DNA from: CAZNRY01 sp964575675
Lineage (GTDB): Bacteria; Eisenbacteria; RBG-16-71-46; CAIMUX01; VGJL01
DNA: 32,225 nucleotides
Reading direction: 5' to 3'
Assembly (NCBI GenBank): GCA_964575675.1
Contig: CAZNRY010000021.1
Location: 1-32,225 of the forward strand
Below are positions 1 through 9,800 of this stretch, piece after piece. Position numbers and translations under genes: made by a program. The notes under the pieces were generated by a model. That model had not been told where the DNA came from. It did no database searches and saw nothing but the letters and a program-made list of their open reading frames with translations. Numbering within the stretch: the stretch's first letter is position 1; each line of letters begins with the position of its first letter.

Positions 1-3000
1 TGGCGATTCGATATGCGACGGTGATCATCTCGGCAACCGACGATCAGCCGCCCATCCTCGGGAGCCGTCTCGGCGTCTCGAGCTTCTATGCCTCAGGCTG
101 GCTCGCCGCAGGAATCGCCGCGCGTGTGCTGGGCACGCCGGCGCCGTCCCTTCAGTCTCTTCTCATGTTCAGCACCGTCGGGAGGTTCTACGAGTTCACG
201 GATGGTTTCCGCACGATCCTGGTGCAGGGGGAGCTGCCGTGGGCCTGGTGCGAGAAGGAGCCACGCATTCAGCAGTGGCGGGCCAACCAAGCCACGGCCC
301 TACAGGATTTCCACACGGAACTGGTCGCCCAAGGGAAGACTCCCGAAGCGGTTATGGACAGCGTTCGAACGTACCACCGCTCGTGCGCCGATCGCTGGCT
401 CAGCGGGGGTTTCTATCAGCCGACCCCCGTCTACATCATGGGGTACTCCACTTGCTTCAAGCAGCAGCCGCCGGCGATCGACAACACCGAATCATGCCTC
501 TCCATGACCATGAACTACTACGACGAGCGTCTCAACTACGGCAAGCTGACGACCTACTACATGAGCTATTACAATCCGCATTGGATGCAGACGTTCTGCC
601 ACACCCCCGACCTCGACCGTCTGTGGGAAGACTGGATCGACGGCCCCGCGCATCCCGAGCTGTTCTACGATGCGATGGTGCGGGTTGCGCTCGAGAGGGG
701 CTACACATTCTCCGACGGCATCAACGCAGTAGGCGATATATTCAATTGGAGGGCCGCCGAGGGTAGGGCGGAGATCGACGGCAGTCACCCCTTCGTCTGG
801 ACGCAATACTATATGGGCTTCGACGCGTATTTCCCCTACACCGCCGTCGGATACGACACGGCTCCGGAGCCGGATGAGTGGCTCGTTCACACTCCCGAAT
901 TCAATAGCCAAATCTGGTACGGCATCATTCGCGAGCCGATCTCCTCCCTCAGCCCTGGATTCAGGGTCTACTATGCCGGGGCGCATGAGGGTGGTGAGGG
1001 CGCATCCACCCTCGAGTTGACCACGCCCGATGGGAACGGAACATGGCTCGCTTGCACGCCGGGATCTCCGGTTCCGGCAGGAGGCTACTACACGATCCGG
1101 TGGGACCAGCGGGGTACGCCGGGGCACCACGTGAGCATCGAGGTGTCGCCCGACGGCGGTTGGGGATGGATCGATCTGGCCAGCAACCATCCCGATGTCG
1201 GGTGGTACAACTGGTGGCCGACGTGCAGCTACTCGAATGAGTGCCGGATCCGGATCAAGCAGTACGACGCGTTGGGCCATCTCCTCAGCTCAGACGGCAG
1301 CTATGGGAACTTCAGCATCGTCGAGCCGGTCTGCCCTCCACCGACCCTCTCGGCCCCGCAGAACAACGCGACCTGCCAGCCGCTTTCCGGATGGCTCGAT
1401 TGGAGCACGCAATCGTGCGCGACGGGTTATGACGTCCAGCTGGGCACATCATGCGGGGCGGGTACGATCACCCGCGTGACAAGCTCAACTTGGTACTATT
1501 CCGGCCTGGCGCCGATGACCGTCTACTACTGGCGCGTGAGAGCGACCGACACCTGTGGGAATGAGGACGCATGGTCATCCTGCTTCGCCTTCACCGCGGG
1601 CGTGACTCCGCTGGGGCCGCCAACACTCACGAGCCCCGCGGACGGCGCGACCTGTCAGGGGGCCTCTGGCACGCTCGACTGGACGGACGTGTCGGGAGCG
1701 ACGGGCTACCGCGTCCAGCTCGGGGACTACTGCGGGCAGCCGCTCTACGTCTACGAGGTGACCGCCTCGAACGCGGCCTACACCTCCCTGCAGCCGGGGC
1801 ACACCTACTCGTGGCGCGTCCAGACGAAGGACTCCTGCGGGAACGGGGGGGCCTTCACAGCCTGCAGGACCTTCACCGTCATCAACAACGCGCTCGCCGC
1901 CCCCACTCTGTTGGCTCCGGCGAACGGATCGACGACGGTCCGCACCTCGGGGACCCTCGATTGGTCGGATGTGGCGGGGGCTGTCGACTATCGCGTGCGG
2001 ATCGGCACTTCCTGTGGCTCCGGGTCGGCTTATCTCGTCGGTTCGGCCACCTCGCAGTACGACTACTCGGGCCTGACGAACCACCAGACCTACTACTGGC
2101 AGGTCCAGGCGAAGGACGCATGCAACCAGTGGGGGGCCTACTCGGGTTGCTTCTCGTTCACCACCCGCGATCCCGCGACCTACGTGGTCAAGCCCGACGG
2201 TACGGGCAGCTACCCGACGATCCAGGCAGCCGTCAATGCCGCGGTCAACGGCGACATCGTCGAACTGACCGACGGCACGTTCAGGGGAACCGGGAATCGG
2301 GACCTCTCCTACGGGGGCAAGGCGATCACGATCCGCTCCCAGAGCGGCAACCCTCAGGCCTGCATCATCGACTGCGAGGGGACTTCGACCGCGATGCATC
2401 GGGGGTTTTCGTTCAGCCTCGCTGAAGGGCCATCGTCGATCCTGGACGGCGTGCGGATCACGCACGGTTACGCTTCGAGCGGTGGGGCCTTCTACTTCAC
2501 CGGGAGCACCCACCCGACGATCCGCAACTGCTACTTCGACCTGAACTATGCAACCGGAAACGGAGGCGCCGTCTACTGCACCTCGGGCGCCTATCCGACC
2601 TTCAGCACCTGCGAGTTCTACGGGAACTACTCGTACGGAAGCGGCGGAGCGTTCTACTGCGCGGGGGCGAGTCCCGTCGTCCAGTCCTGCATCATCCGGA
2701 TCAACCAAGCCGCATTCGACGGCGGCGGGATGTTCCTCACCACATCATCGCCGTCGATCACGGAGACGAAGTTCCTCGGCAACTCTGCGAACGATGACGG
2801 CGGCGGGTTATGCATCCAAATGGGTTCGGCCCCGCATCCGACCGGCTGCGTGATCGCGGGAAACACGGCGAATGACAAGGGCGGAGGTATCTACTGTTAC
2901 AGCTCGGCCAGTCCGTCACTCTCACAGTGCACTCTGTCCTTGAATTCCGCGGCCTCCGGTGGCGGCATAGCTTGTGAGGCGACCTACACGGTCGCGATGG

Positions 3001-5576
3001 ATCACACGATCATCTCCGGCTCGGAGTCGGGGGGAAGTGTCTACTGCGATGGGACGGGGTCAGTGACCTTGAGCTGCTCCGATGTCTATGGCAATACCGG
3101 TGGGGATTGGATCGGCTGCATCTCCGGCCAGAGCAGTACGAGCGGCAACTTCTCGGCAGATCCCCTCTTCTGCTTTGCGTCGAACTACGATTTCACACTC
3201 CACCGCGACTCTCCTTGTGCCGCGAACAACAACCCGGCCTGCGGCCAGGTCGGAGCCTATGACATCGGTTGCGGGCCTTCGCAGGCGATCACGGTCACCG
3301 TCCGGCCCGACGGGACCGGGGATTATCCGACGATCCAAAGCGCGATCGATGACCTGCACTTCGGCAGCACGATCCTCCTGACCGACGGCGTGTTCACGGG
3401 TCCCGGAAATCGGGACATCGACTTCCATCTGAATGCGGTCACGGTCAGAGCGGCGAGCGGCAACGCGGCGGCGTGCATCATCGACTGCAATGGAAGCGCG
3501 GCCGATCCGCATCGCGGCTTCTACTTCCACTCGGGAGAATGGCCGTCGACTGTCATCGAATCAATAACGATCCGTGACGGGTACACGAACGACGACGGAG
3601 CGGGGATCCTGTGCGTCGGCGCCTCGGATCCGACGATCCGCTCCTGCATCATCGAGAACAACGTGACCGCCGCGGACGGTGGAGGGATGTACATCGACAA
3701 TGCCTCGACCCCCACAATAGATGACTGTGTGTTCAAGGACAACGCGGCCGCCGGATTCGGCGGGGCCCTCGACATGTGGAACTACTGCGTTCCCGTGGTC
3801 ACAGACTGCAGGTTCGATGGGAACTACGCAGGCTCGGGAGGAGCGATCGATATTTATAACGGCTCGAACCCGTCATTCACTCGCTGCGCGATCTATGGAA
3901 ACAGCGCTGGGGCCGGCGGGGCGGTCTACTGCGAGACGAACTGCACGCCAATCTTCGAGCGCTGCACCTTCTATGGAAACGCAGCGCCCGCCGCATCCAA
4001 GCGAGACTTGCCGGCGCCCGTGGCCGGGATGCGAACGCTCCCGAGTCGCGATGAGGGGGGCGACAGGCTCCTGGGCAGCGCGGGCGGAATCTACTCCATC
4101 GACGGCTCGAACGTCCTCGTGAACAACTCGATCATCGCATTTGGCGCCGCAGGGGAGGCGGTTCAGTGCTGGGGCACCGGCCAGGCGAGCCTGACCTGCT
4201 CGGACATCTACCAGAATGCCGGAGGGGACTGGGTGGGCTGCATCGCAGATCAGGCGGGCGAGAATGGCAACTTCTCGGCGGATCCGATGTTCTGCGACCC
4301 TGAGAACGGGGAGTTCCAGTACATGTCCGAATCCCCCTGCGCGGAGGAGAACAATCCGGGCTGTGGGGCGATCGGGGCCTACGACATCGGGTGCGGTTAC
4401 CCGATCCTCGTAAAGGCAGACGGAACGGGGCAGTACCCGACCATCCAGGCTGCCATCGACGCCGCGGCCCCATGGGACGTCGTGCTCCTGCGTGACGGCA
4501 CCTACACCGGTGTCGGCAATCGCGACATCGACTACCACGGCAAGCCGGTCATCGTCCGCTCGGAGAACCGCGATCCCATGAACTGCATCATCAACTGCGA
4601 GGGAACGGCCACCCTGCGCCGCCGCGGGTTCGTCTTCCATAGTGGGGAGAGCCGCAGGGCGATCCTTGAAGCAGTGACGATCATCAACGGGAACGTCGAC
4701 CTCGGCCCGGGCATCTACATCGCCGGCAGCGGCACATCGCCGACAATCCTCAACTGCCGCATCCATGACTGCACGACCCCCTACTACGGCGCCGGGTTCT
4801 GGATCTACGATGGCGCCTCGCCCACCCTGGAGGGCTGCACCGTCTACATGAACACCGCGTCGGTCGGTGGAGGCATCGCTGTCGCCGGCGCGGCGGTCAC
4901 GATCCAGGGGTGCACGATCGCGGACAACCAGGCCACATCCATGGGGCCGGGCATCATGCGGGGCGAGAATGGAAACGTCACGATCCGGAACTCGATCGTC
5001 GCGTTGAACCGCGGGGGTCCCGGCATCATGTGCAGCGGGACAGGCACCATCGCCCTCTCCTGCACGGATGTCTTTGGAAACACCGGCGGGGACTGGGTCG
5101 ATTGCATCGCCTCCTTAGCCGGCTTGGACGGGAACATCGGACTCGATCCCCTCTTCTGCGACGCGACGGGTCACGACTTCGCACTCCATGCCGACTCCCC
5201 ATGCGCGGACGATTACAACCTCGTCTGCGGACGGATCGGCGCCTGCCCCGTCAACTGCACCGCCACGGACGTGCCGGTTGCGGAGATGATCCCGGACCGC
5301 CTCTTCATCGATCCGGGCGCACCGAACCCATTCGTCAGGGAGACCGTGATCGGATACGGGATCCCGCGCGAAGCGAGTGCCGTGCGGATGACCGTCTACA
5401 ACGCTGCAGGACGACGGGTCCGCACGCTTCTTGAAGGCGATCATACTCCCGGAATCTTCCGAATCCCGTGGGACGGCCGAGACGACGCGGGACGGGTGGT
5501 TGGGAGCGGGATATACTTCATCCGACTGGATGCCGCGGGCCGCGTGGTCACGAGAAAACTCGTGCTTGCGAGATGA
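1..5576 (+). CDS. Secreted beta-helix protein with Fn3-like modules and FlgD-like C-terminal domain (5'-truncated)
   Basis: The frame is open to the left edge (first whole codon at base 3), so the GTG at 21 is probably internal and the true start lies outside the window. Residues below are counted from that GTG. Residues 1-435 are rich in Trp, Tyr and Cys and match no family I recognise. Three Fn3-like modules follow (about 440-527, 535-622, 627-715), each with a YxWxVxAxDxC-type strand. Three homologous right-handed parallel beta-helix modules begin near 721, 1091 and 1462 with a DGTGxYPTIQ motif; each ends with a GGDW...GNFSADPLFC...DSPCA...CG block, except that the third varies it. Residues about 1757-1851 form an FlgD-like Ig domain (GRxVRTL, WDGRDDAGRxVxSGIYFxRL), typically a cell-surface or secretion-targeting tail in FCB bacteria. 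Export is inferred from this tail because the N-terminus is missing. The role is probably adhesion or glycan binding, but this is not determined. Confidence 0.85.
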   Translation, partial: AIRYATVIISATDDQPPILGSRLGVSSFYASGWLAAGIAARVLGTPAPSLQSLLMFSTVGRFYEFTDGFRTILVQGELPWAWCEKEPRIQQWRANQATALQDFHTELVAQGKTPEAVMDSVRTYHRSCADRWLSGGFYQPTPVYIMGYSTCFKQQPPAIDNTESCLSMTMNYYDERLNYGKLTTYYMSYYNPHWMQTFCHTPDLDRLWEDWIDGPAHPELFYDAMVRVALERGYTFSDGINAVGDIFNWRAAEGRAEIDGSHPFVWTQYYMGFDAYFPYTAVGYDTAPEPDEWLVHTPEFNSQIWYGIIREPISSLSPGFRVYYAGAHEGGEGASTLELTTPDGNGTWLACTPGSPVPAGGYYTIRWDQRGTPGHHVSIEVSPDGGWGWIDLASNHPDVGWYNWWPTCSYSNECRIRIKQYDALGHLLSSDGSYGNFSIVEPVCPPPTLSAPQNNATCQPLSGWLDWSTQSCATGYDVQLGTSCGAGTITRVTSSTWYYSGLAPMTVYYWRVRATDTCGNEDAWSSCFAFTAGVTPLGPPTLTSPADGATCQGASGTLDWTDVSGATGYRVQLGDYCGQPLYVYEVTASNAAYTSLQPGHTYSWRVQTKDSCGNGGAFTACRTFTVINNALAAPTLLAPANGSTTVRTSGTLDWSDVAGAVDYRVRIGTSCGSGSAYLVGSATSQYDYSGLTNHQTYYWQVQAKDACNQWGAYSGCFSFTTRDPATYVVKPDGTGSYPTIQAAVNAAVNGDIVELTDGTFRGTGNRDLSYGGKAITIRSQSGNPQACIIDCEGTSTAMHRGFSFSLAEGPSSILDGVRITHGYASSGGAFYFTGSTHPTIRNCYFDLNYATGNGGAVYCTSGAYPTFSTCEFYGNYSYGSGGAFYCAGASPVVQSCIIRINQAAFDGGGMFLTTSSPSITETKFLGNSANDDGGGLCIQMGSAPHPTGCVIAGNTANDKGGGIYCYSSASPSLSQCTLSLNSAASGGGIACEATYTVAMDHTIISGSESGGSVYCDGTGSVTLSCSDVYGNTGGDWIGCISGQSSTSGNFSADPLFCFASNYDFTLHRDSPCAANNNPACGQVGAYDIGCGPSQAITVTVRPDGTGDYPTIQSAIDDLHFGSTILLTDGVFTGPGNRDIDFHLNAVTVRAASGNAAACIIDCNGSAADPHRGFYFHSGEWPSTVIESITIRDGYTNDDGAGILCVGASDPTIRSCIIENNVTAADGGGMYIDNASTPTIDDCVFKDNAAAGFGGALDMWNYCVPVVTDCRFDGNYAGSGGAIDIYNGSNPSFTRCAIYGNSAGAGGAVYCETNCTPIFERCTFYGNAAPAASKRDLPAPVAGMRTLPSRDEGGDRLLGSAGGIYSIDGSNVLVNNSIIAFGAAGEAVQCWGTGQASLTCSDIYQNAGGDWVGCIADQAGENGNFSADPMFCDPENGEFQYMSESPCAEENNPGCGAIGAYDIGCGYPILVKADGTGQYPTIQAAIDAAAPWDVVLLRDGTYTGVGNRDIDYHGKPVIVRSENRDPMNCIINCEGTATLRRRGFVFHSGESRRAILEAVTIINGNVDLGPGIYIAGSGTSPTILNCRIHDCTTPYYGAGFWIYDGASPTLEGCTVYMNTASVGGGIAVAGAAVTIQGCTIADNQATSMGPGIMRGENGNVTIRNSIVALNRGGPGIMCSGTGTIALSCTDVFGNTGGDWVDCIASLAGLDGNIGLDPLFCDATGHDFALHADSPCADDYNLVCGRIGACPVNCTATDVPVAEMIPDRLFIDPGAPNPFVRETVIGYGIPREASAVRMTVYNAAGRRVRTLLEGDHTPGIFRIPWDGRDDAGRVVGSGIYFIRLDAAGRVVTRKLVLAR

Positions 5577-5665
5577 AGGCGAGACACGTGTAGTCTCTTG
5601 TGGTTAGATTGCTGTTGACAGAGATTGGTGGCGCGAGTCCGACCGGGAGGCGAACAATCGGGACC

Positions 5666-6295
5666 GTGATCTTCGAGCAGATCCGCTGCGGCGGCGACCG
5701 GAACTTCTCCTACCTCCTTGGGGATGAGGAGTCGCTCGAGGCGGCGCTGGTCGATCCCGGATATGGCCCCGAGATGCTCGTGGAGCGAGTGCGGGCTCGC
5801 GGCCTCCGTCTGCTCTGGATCCTCAACACCCACGGCCACTCTGATCACACGGGGGGAAATGACACCGTGCGCCGGCTCACTCGAGCCCGGCTCGCCGCAT
5901 TTGGTGGAGGAGATGTTCCGCTCCAGGGCGGCGACCGCCTTCCCCTCGGCCGCCGCGAGATCCAGGTCATCCACACGCCCGGGCATACCCTCGACAGCAT
6001 CTGCTTCCTGGTCGAGGGGAAGCTCATCACCGGCGATACCCTCTTCGTGGGGAAAATCGGTGGCACCGACAACGACGAATCGGCGCGCATTGAGTACGAT
6101 TCGCTTCACCGGAAGCTCTGCGTGCTTCCTCCCGAGACCGAGGTCTGGCCGGGGCACGATTATGGTGTCCGACCCTCCTCAACCATCGGCGACGAATTGC
6201 GGGAGAACCCCTTCCTGCTGCGGGAGAGCTTCGAGTCGTTTCTCGACCTCAAGAATAACTGGGCGGAGTATAAGAGAATTCACGGGATCAAGTAG
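5666..6295 (+). CDS. Metallo-beta-lactamase-fold hydrolase (glyoxalase II-like)
   Basis: A protein of 209 residues with the full glyoxalase II-type metal site: THGHSDH (H56, H58, D60, H61), HTPGH (H107), GDTLF (D124) and a late GHDY (H164). Such enzymes bind two metals and hydrolyse thioesters or oxidise persulfides; the substrate cannot be told from sequence. It is shorter than classical glyoxalase II (about 250 residues) because the C-terminal helical domain is reduced. I chose the GTG at 5666 because family members usually begin just before the xFEQIxxGGDRNFxYL segment. A GTG at 5600 in the same frame would add 22 residues without homology, and neither start has an ideal ribosome site. The gene follows the beta-helix gene by about 90 bases and precedes a GNAT gene on the same strand. 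Probably cytoplasmic. Confidence 0.85.
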   Translation: MIFEQIRCGGDRNFSYLLGDEESLEAALVDPGYGPEMLVERVRARGLRLLWILNTHGHSDHTGGNDTVRRLTRARLAAFGGGDVPLQGGDRLPLGRREIQVIHTPGHTLDSICFLVEGKLITGDTLFVGKIGGTDNDESARIEYDSLHRKLCVLPPETEVWPGHDYGVRPSSTIGDELRENPFLLRESFESFLDLKNNWAEYKRIHGIK

Positions 6296-6400
6296 GGGGC
6301 GGGGACGCGACAGTTCCTTTCGGATCCACCGAAACCGATCTAGAATGGACTGCATGAACGAACACCGGCGCGCCGGCCGCCACGCCCGGGGAGATCGTCC

Positions 6401-6883
6401 ATGCTGAAGATCTTCCCGGCTTCTTCACAGGACCACCTCGATCAGGTCCGCACCCTGATGCTCTCCTACATCGCGTACCTCCGCACCCACCAGATGGAAC
6501 CGCGCAGGCTCGAGAAGGAGCTGGGCGATCTTCCGGGCGCCTACGCGCCGCCGGAAGGACTGCTGCTGCTCGCCACGTGGAGCGGCGAGACCGTCGCGTG
6601 CGGCGGCATTCGAGTGATCGAGGAAGGCGTCTGCGAGTTGAAACGCCTTTACCTGAGGCCCGCCTATCGGGGAAAGGGAATCGGACGGGCGCTTGCCGCT
6701 TCGTTGATGGAGGGGGCGCGCAGCCTCGGCTACCGGAAGATGCTCCTTGTCACCATGCCGTTCATGGCGGAGGCGATCAGTCTCTATCGCTCGCTCCGTT
6801 TTTCGGAGTGCGCTCCATTCCGGGAGACGCACGTTGAGGGAGCGATTTTCATGGAGCTTGATCTGGTCGCGAAGAGCGTCTAG
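6401..6883 (+). CDS. GNAT-family N-acetyltransferase
   Basis: A 160-residue protein with the acetyl-CoA-binding signature RGKGIGR (90-96) after the beta-4 strand CELKRLYLRP, then the alpha-3 helix and a YRSLRF element near the C-terminus, as in standard GNAT acyltransferases. The acceptor substrate is unknown. The ATG at 6401 has a good ribosome site (GGGGAGA around 6388-6394). About 60 bases upstream a TAGAAT hexamer (6341-6346) resembles a -10 box, but no convincing -35 is visible. The stop codon lies inside a CTAG shared with the stop of the convergent YhaN-like gene, so the two genes overlap by 4 bases tail to tail. Confidence 0.9.
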   Translation: MLKIFPASSQDHLDQVRTLMLSYIAYLRTHQMEPRRLEKELGDLPGAYAPPEGLLLLATWSGETVACGGIRVIEEGVCELKRLYLRPAYRGKGIGRALAASLMEGARSLGYRKMLLVTMPFMAEAISLYRSLRFSECAPFRETHVEGAIFMELDLVAKSV

Positions 6884-9800
6884 AACGCCTCCATCCGAAC
6901 CGGCTCTCCCCACTTCGCCAAACGCTCGTCCTGCGTGAGCAGAAGGATCTGCCTATCGCGCGAGGCCTCCATGATCGCCCCGCCTATCCTGTCGAGCCGT
7001 TCTGCGTCGCTATGAACGAACGGATCGTCGAGGATCAAAGGAAGGACGATCTCGCCCGCGACGAGCTCCGCGACCGCCAGCCTCAGACAGAACGCAAGTT
7101 GGTCCCTTGCTCCCTGGGAGAGCTGCCCTTCCCTGGAGGCGTGGCCATCCTCGAGAATCTCGATCTCGAGCCTCGGGTCCAGCTCGATCTTCCGTCCATC
7201 CCTGTGCGTGATCCTCCGGAACAGGAGATCGAGGCGTTCGGCGAGCCGGACCTGATGCGTCGACCGGAACTCCTGGATCGATTCTCCGAGGAGATGCCAC
7301 GCTTGTGTCGCCGCATCCGCTCTTTCGCGGAGGATCTCGAGTTCCTCGCGGCGCTGGGCGATCTCGATCTCGTGTTGGGCGAGGTTCACGGAACTACCGG
7401 ATTGCCACGCCTTGAGCTCGGCCTGGGCCTGGGCAAGATCTCGTTCGACCTGCTGGAGTGCGGTCGCGAGCCCGTCCGCCTTCTCCGCGGTCTCGCGGCG
7501 GATTCGGTCCTGCTCGGATGCCTGCTCCGCACCGAAGCGCAGGACGAGATCGCTCGCCTCTCCGGCGCGATCGATGCGGGACTGCGCGTCGCGCCTGCCT
7601 TCGTCCGCGAGGGAATGAGCCGCCTGCAGGGCGGCGGGATCCTCGAAGGGACCGCCGCGGGCCGTCCGCAGGATGTCGAGTGCGGCGCGCTCGGCGTTCG
7701 CAGCCTCGCCCTCGAGCGTGTTTTCTTGCCGCAGCCGCTCGCGGAGCTTCCGGGCGCTCCCCTCCGAGGCTTGCAGCCTGGCATCGCCGGCGCCAGCTCG
7801 CGCCTCTTCGAGCGCCCGCTCAGCCGAGGCGATTGCGTCGAGCGATTCCTCGATCTTCGCCGACTGGTCTCGGGCCGCGCAGTAAGCGGCCGCTTCGGCC
7901 TCCCATTCGGTCCACCGTTTGCGCGGGGCCGAGGCGAGATCGTCATGGAGGTCGCGCAGGGTGCGCGCCTTCAGACCGAGCGTCTCGACGGCCTCCGCGA
8001 GGAGCTTCCACTCGTAGGGGAGCGATGCGATCGGCATGGCCATGGGATCGTCGGTCCCGCCGGCCGGCGCCGCGTTGCGGAATTCCGGGCGCGCCGGGCC
8101 CGCGGCCGTCCCCGAGAGGCCCAGGCGGGGATCATAGGCCGGCCCGCCTTCGCCGAGGGCGGCGGTCGATCTCGCGGCCTCGTTCTCGGCGCCGATCATC
8201 GCAGCGAGGGCCTCGCGGCGCTGTCCGTCGAGCGCATGGAGCCGCGCGGAGAGCTTCCGGTACTCGCGGACGGCATCTGCCGCGGGCATGCCGCACTCCT
8301 CAGCGATTTCCTTCGCCTTCTGCTCGATCCGATCGATGGCGGAGATTCGCGCCGCGATCGAGCCGGGGGTGTGTTCCTCGATGTCGAACTCCGTCTCCTC
8401 GATCTCCGGGCCCGGGATCGCGGGGATCTCCAGTCCCGTCGAGACGCCCTCCGCGCTCAGGATCGCCCGCTCCGAGCGCTCGATCGCAGCGGCATCGGCC
8501 TCCCGATTTGCCACGAGGCTCCGGGCGCGCTCGAACGCAAACTCATCGTCGGGAAGCCAGGGTCCGCTCGGGATAAACTCGCCCCGCAGGCGCTCCCGAA
8601 TGTCCCCGGTCTCCCGTTCGTTCGCGCGGATCCGCATCCGGGCCTCCCGCACCCTAGCCGACGGGGAGGTGAATGCCAGCAGGGCGCTCCCCGCGAGCAG
8701 CGCGAAGGCGGCCGCTGCATAGACCGGCTCCTGCAGCAGCAAAAGGATGCTCACCGCGGCGATCGCGCCGGCGGGAATGCCGATCAACAGTCCGCGGCCC
8801 CACCGCCTTCCGGCGGGCATGGAGGAGAGGATCGCGCGAGCCGTTTTCGCATCTTCGCTCAGCTCGCGCAGGCGCCGGTGCTGCGCCGCCCGCCCATCGA
8901 GGGTCGACAGGAAGCGGGGGAGATCGAACCCGTGGAGCGATTCGTAGCGCCCCTCGAACTCCTTGCGGCGCGATGCAACCTCGTTGCGGAAGGTCGATGC
9001 CATCTTCTCCGCGCGGGCGCGCTCCTCGCGGGCCGCGTCGAGGCGGGTCAATTCCTCCTGCGCTTCCTCGGGCAGGACGGCGATCGAGGCAAACCGCTCT
9101 CGTTGGGAGCGGGCCTCGCGATGCTGGCCGTCGGCGTCGAGGAATCTCCCGACCACGGATTGGAATCGGTCGCCGGCCGCCCGTACTTTCGCGAGCCACA
9201 CGATCGGCTCGGGGCGGGATTGTCCTTCCGCCACGGGGATTCGCGACCAGCGATCGAGCCGCAAAACCGCCTCGGAGATCGAGTCGCGCTCCGTCAGCAA
9301 GCGCGCCCGCTGCTCATCTTCGGTGAGGATCTTCTCGGGGGAGAGGTACGGGCCGCAGGCCGCTTCGATCAGGGTCCGCCTGGTCTCTTCGAGCTGCAAC
9401 ACCCGCTCGATCCGCGCCTCGAGGTCGTCGGGAGCGCCCGCGAGGTCCCCATAGAGGGCGGCGGCGCGCTGCCGCACCGAATGCGCCCTGGCGATCTGCT
9501 TCTCGTGCTCGTCGAGCACGCGCTTCAGGTCGTCGTAGGCTTGGCGCGCCGAATCGGCTTCGATCCGGTCCTTCCGATACGCCTCGATCCGCTCGATGTC
9601 CGCCTTCGCATGCTTCTCGCCCTCGCGGATCTTCTTCGCCCTCTCGATTGCCCCGACGAGCCCGTCCTCGAGTGTCTCCTTGCGATCGAACTGCTCGGCC
9701 GCGCCCTCGAGCTTCGCCTCCAGGGAACGCAGCGCCGCCTCGATCTCCTCGATCCTCCCGTCGGTTCGCTGGTTCGTCGCCCTCTGGCTCTCGGGCGAGA

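Noticed and set aside
492..1280. Minus-strand frames inside the beta-helix gene, here and at 1575-2708 and 3873-4766
   Set aside because: They recur with the repeats of the true gene and mirror its codon pattern, as expected for shadows.
6345..6406. A 20-codon ORF ending over the GNAT start
   Set aside because: It has no ribosome site and encodes an Arg-rich sequence of no family; overlap with ATGCTGA is probably chance.
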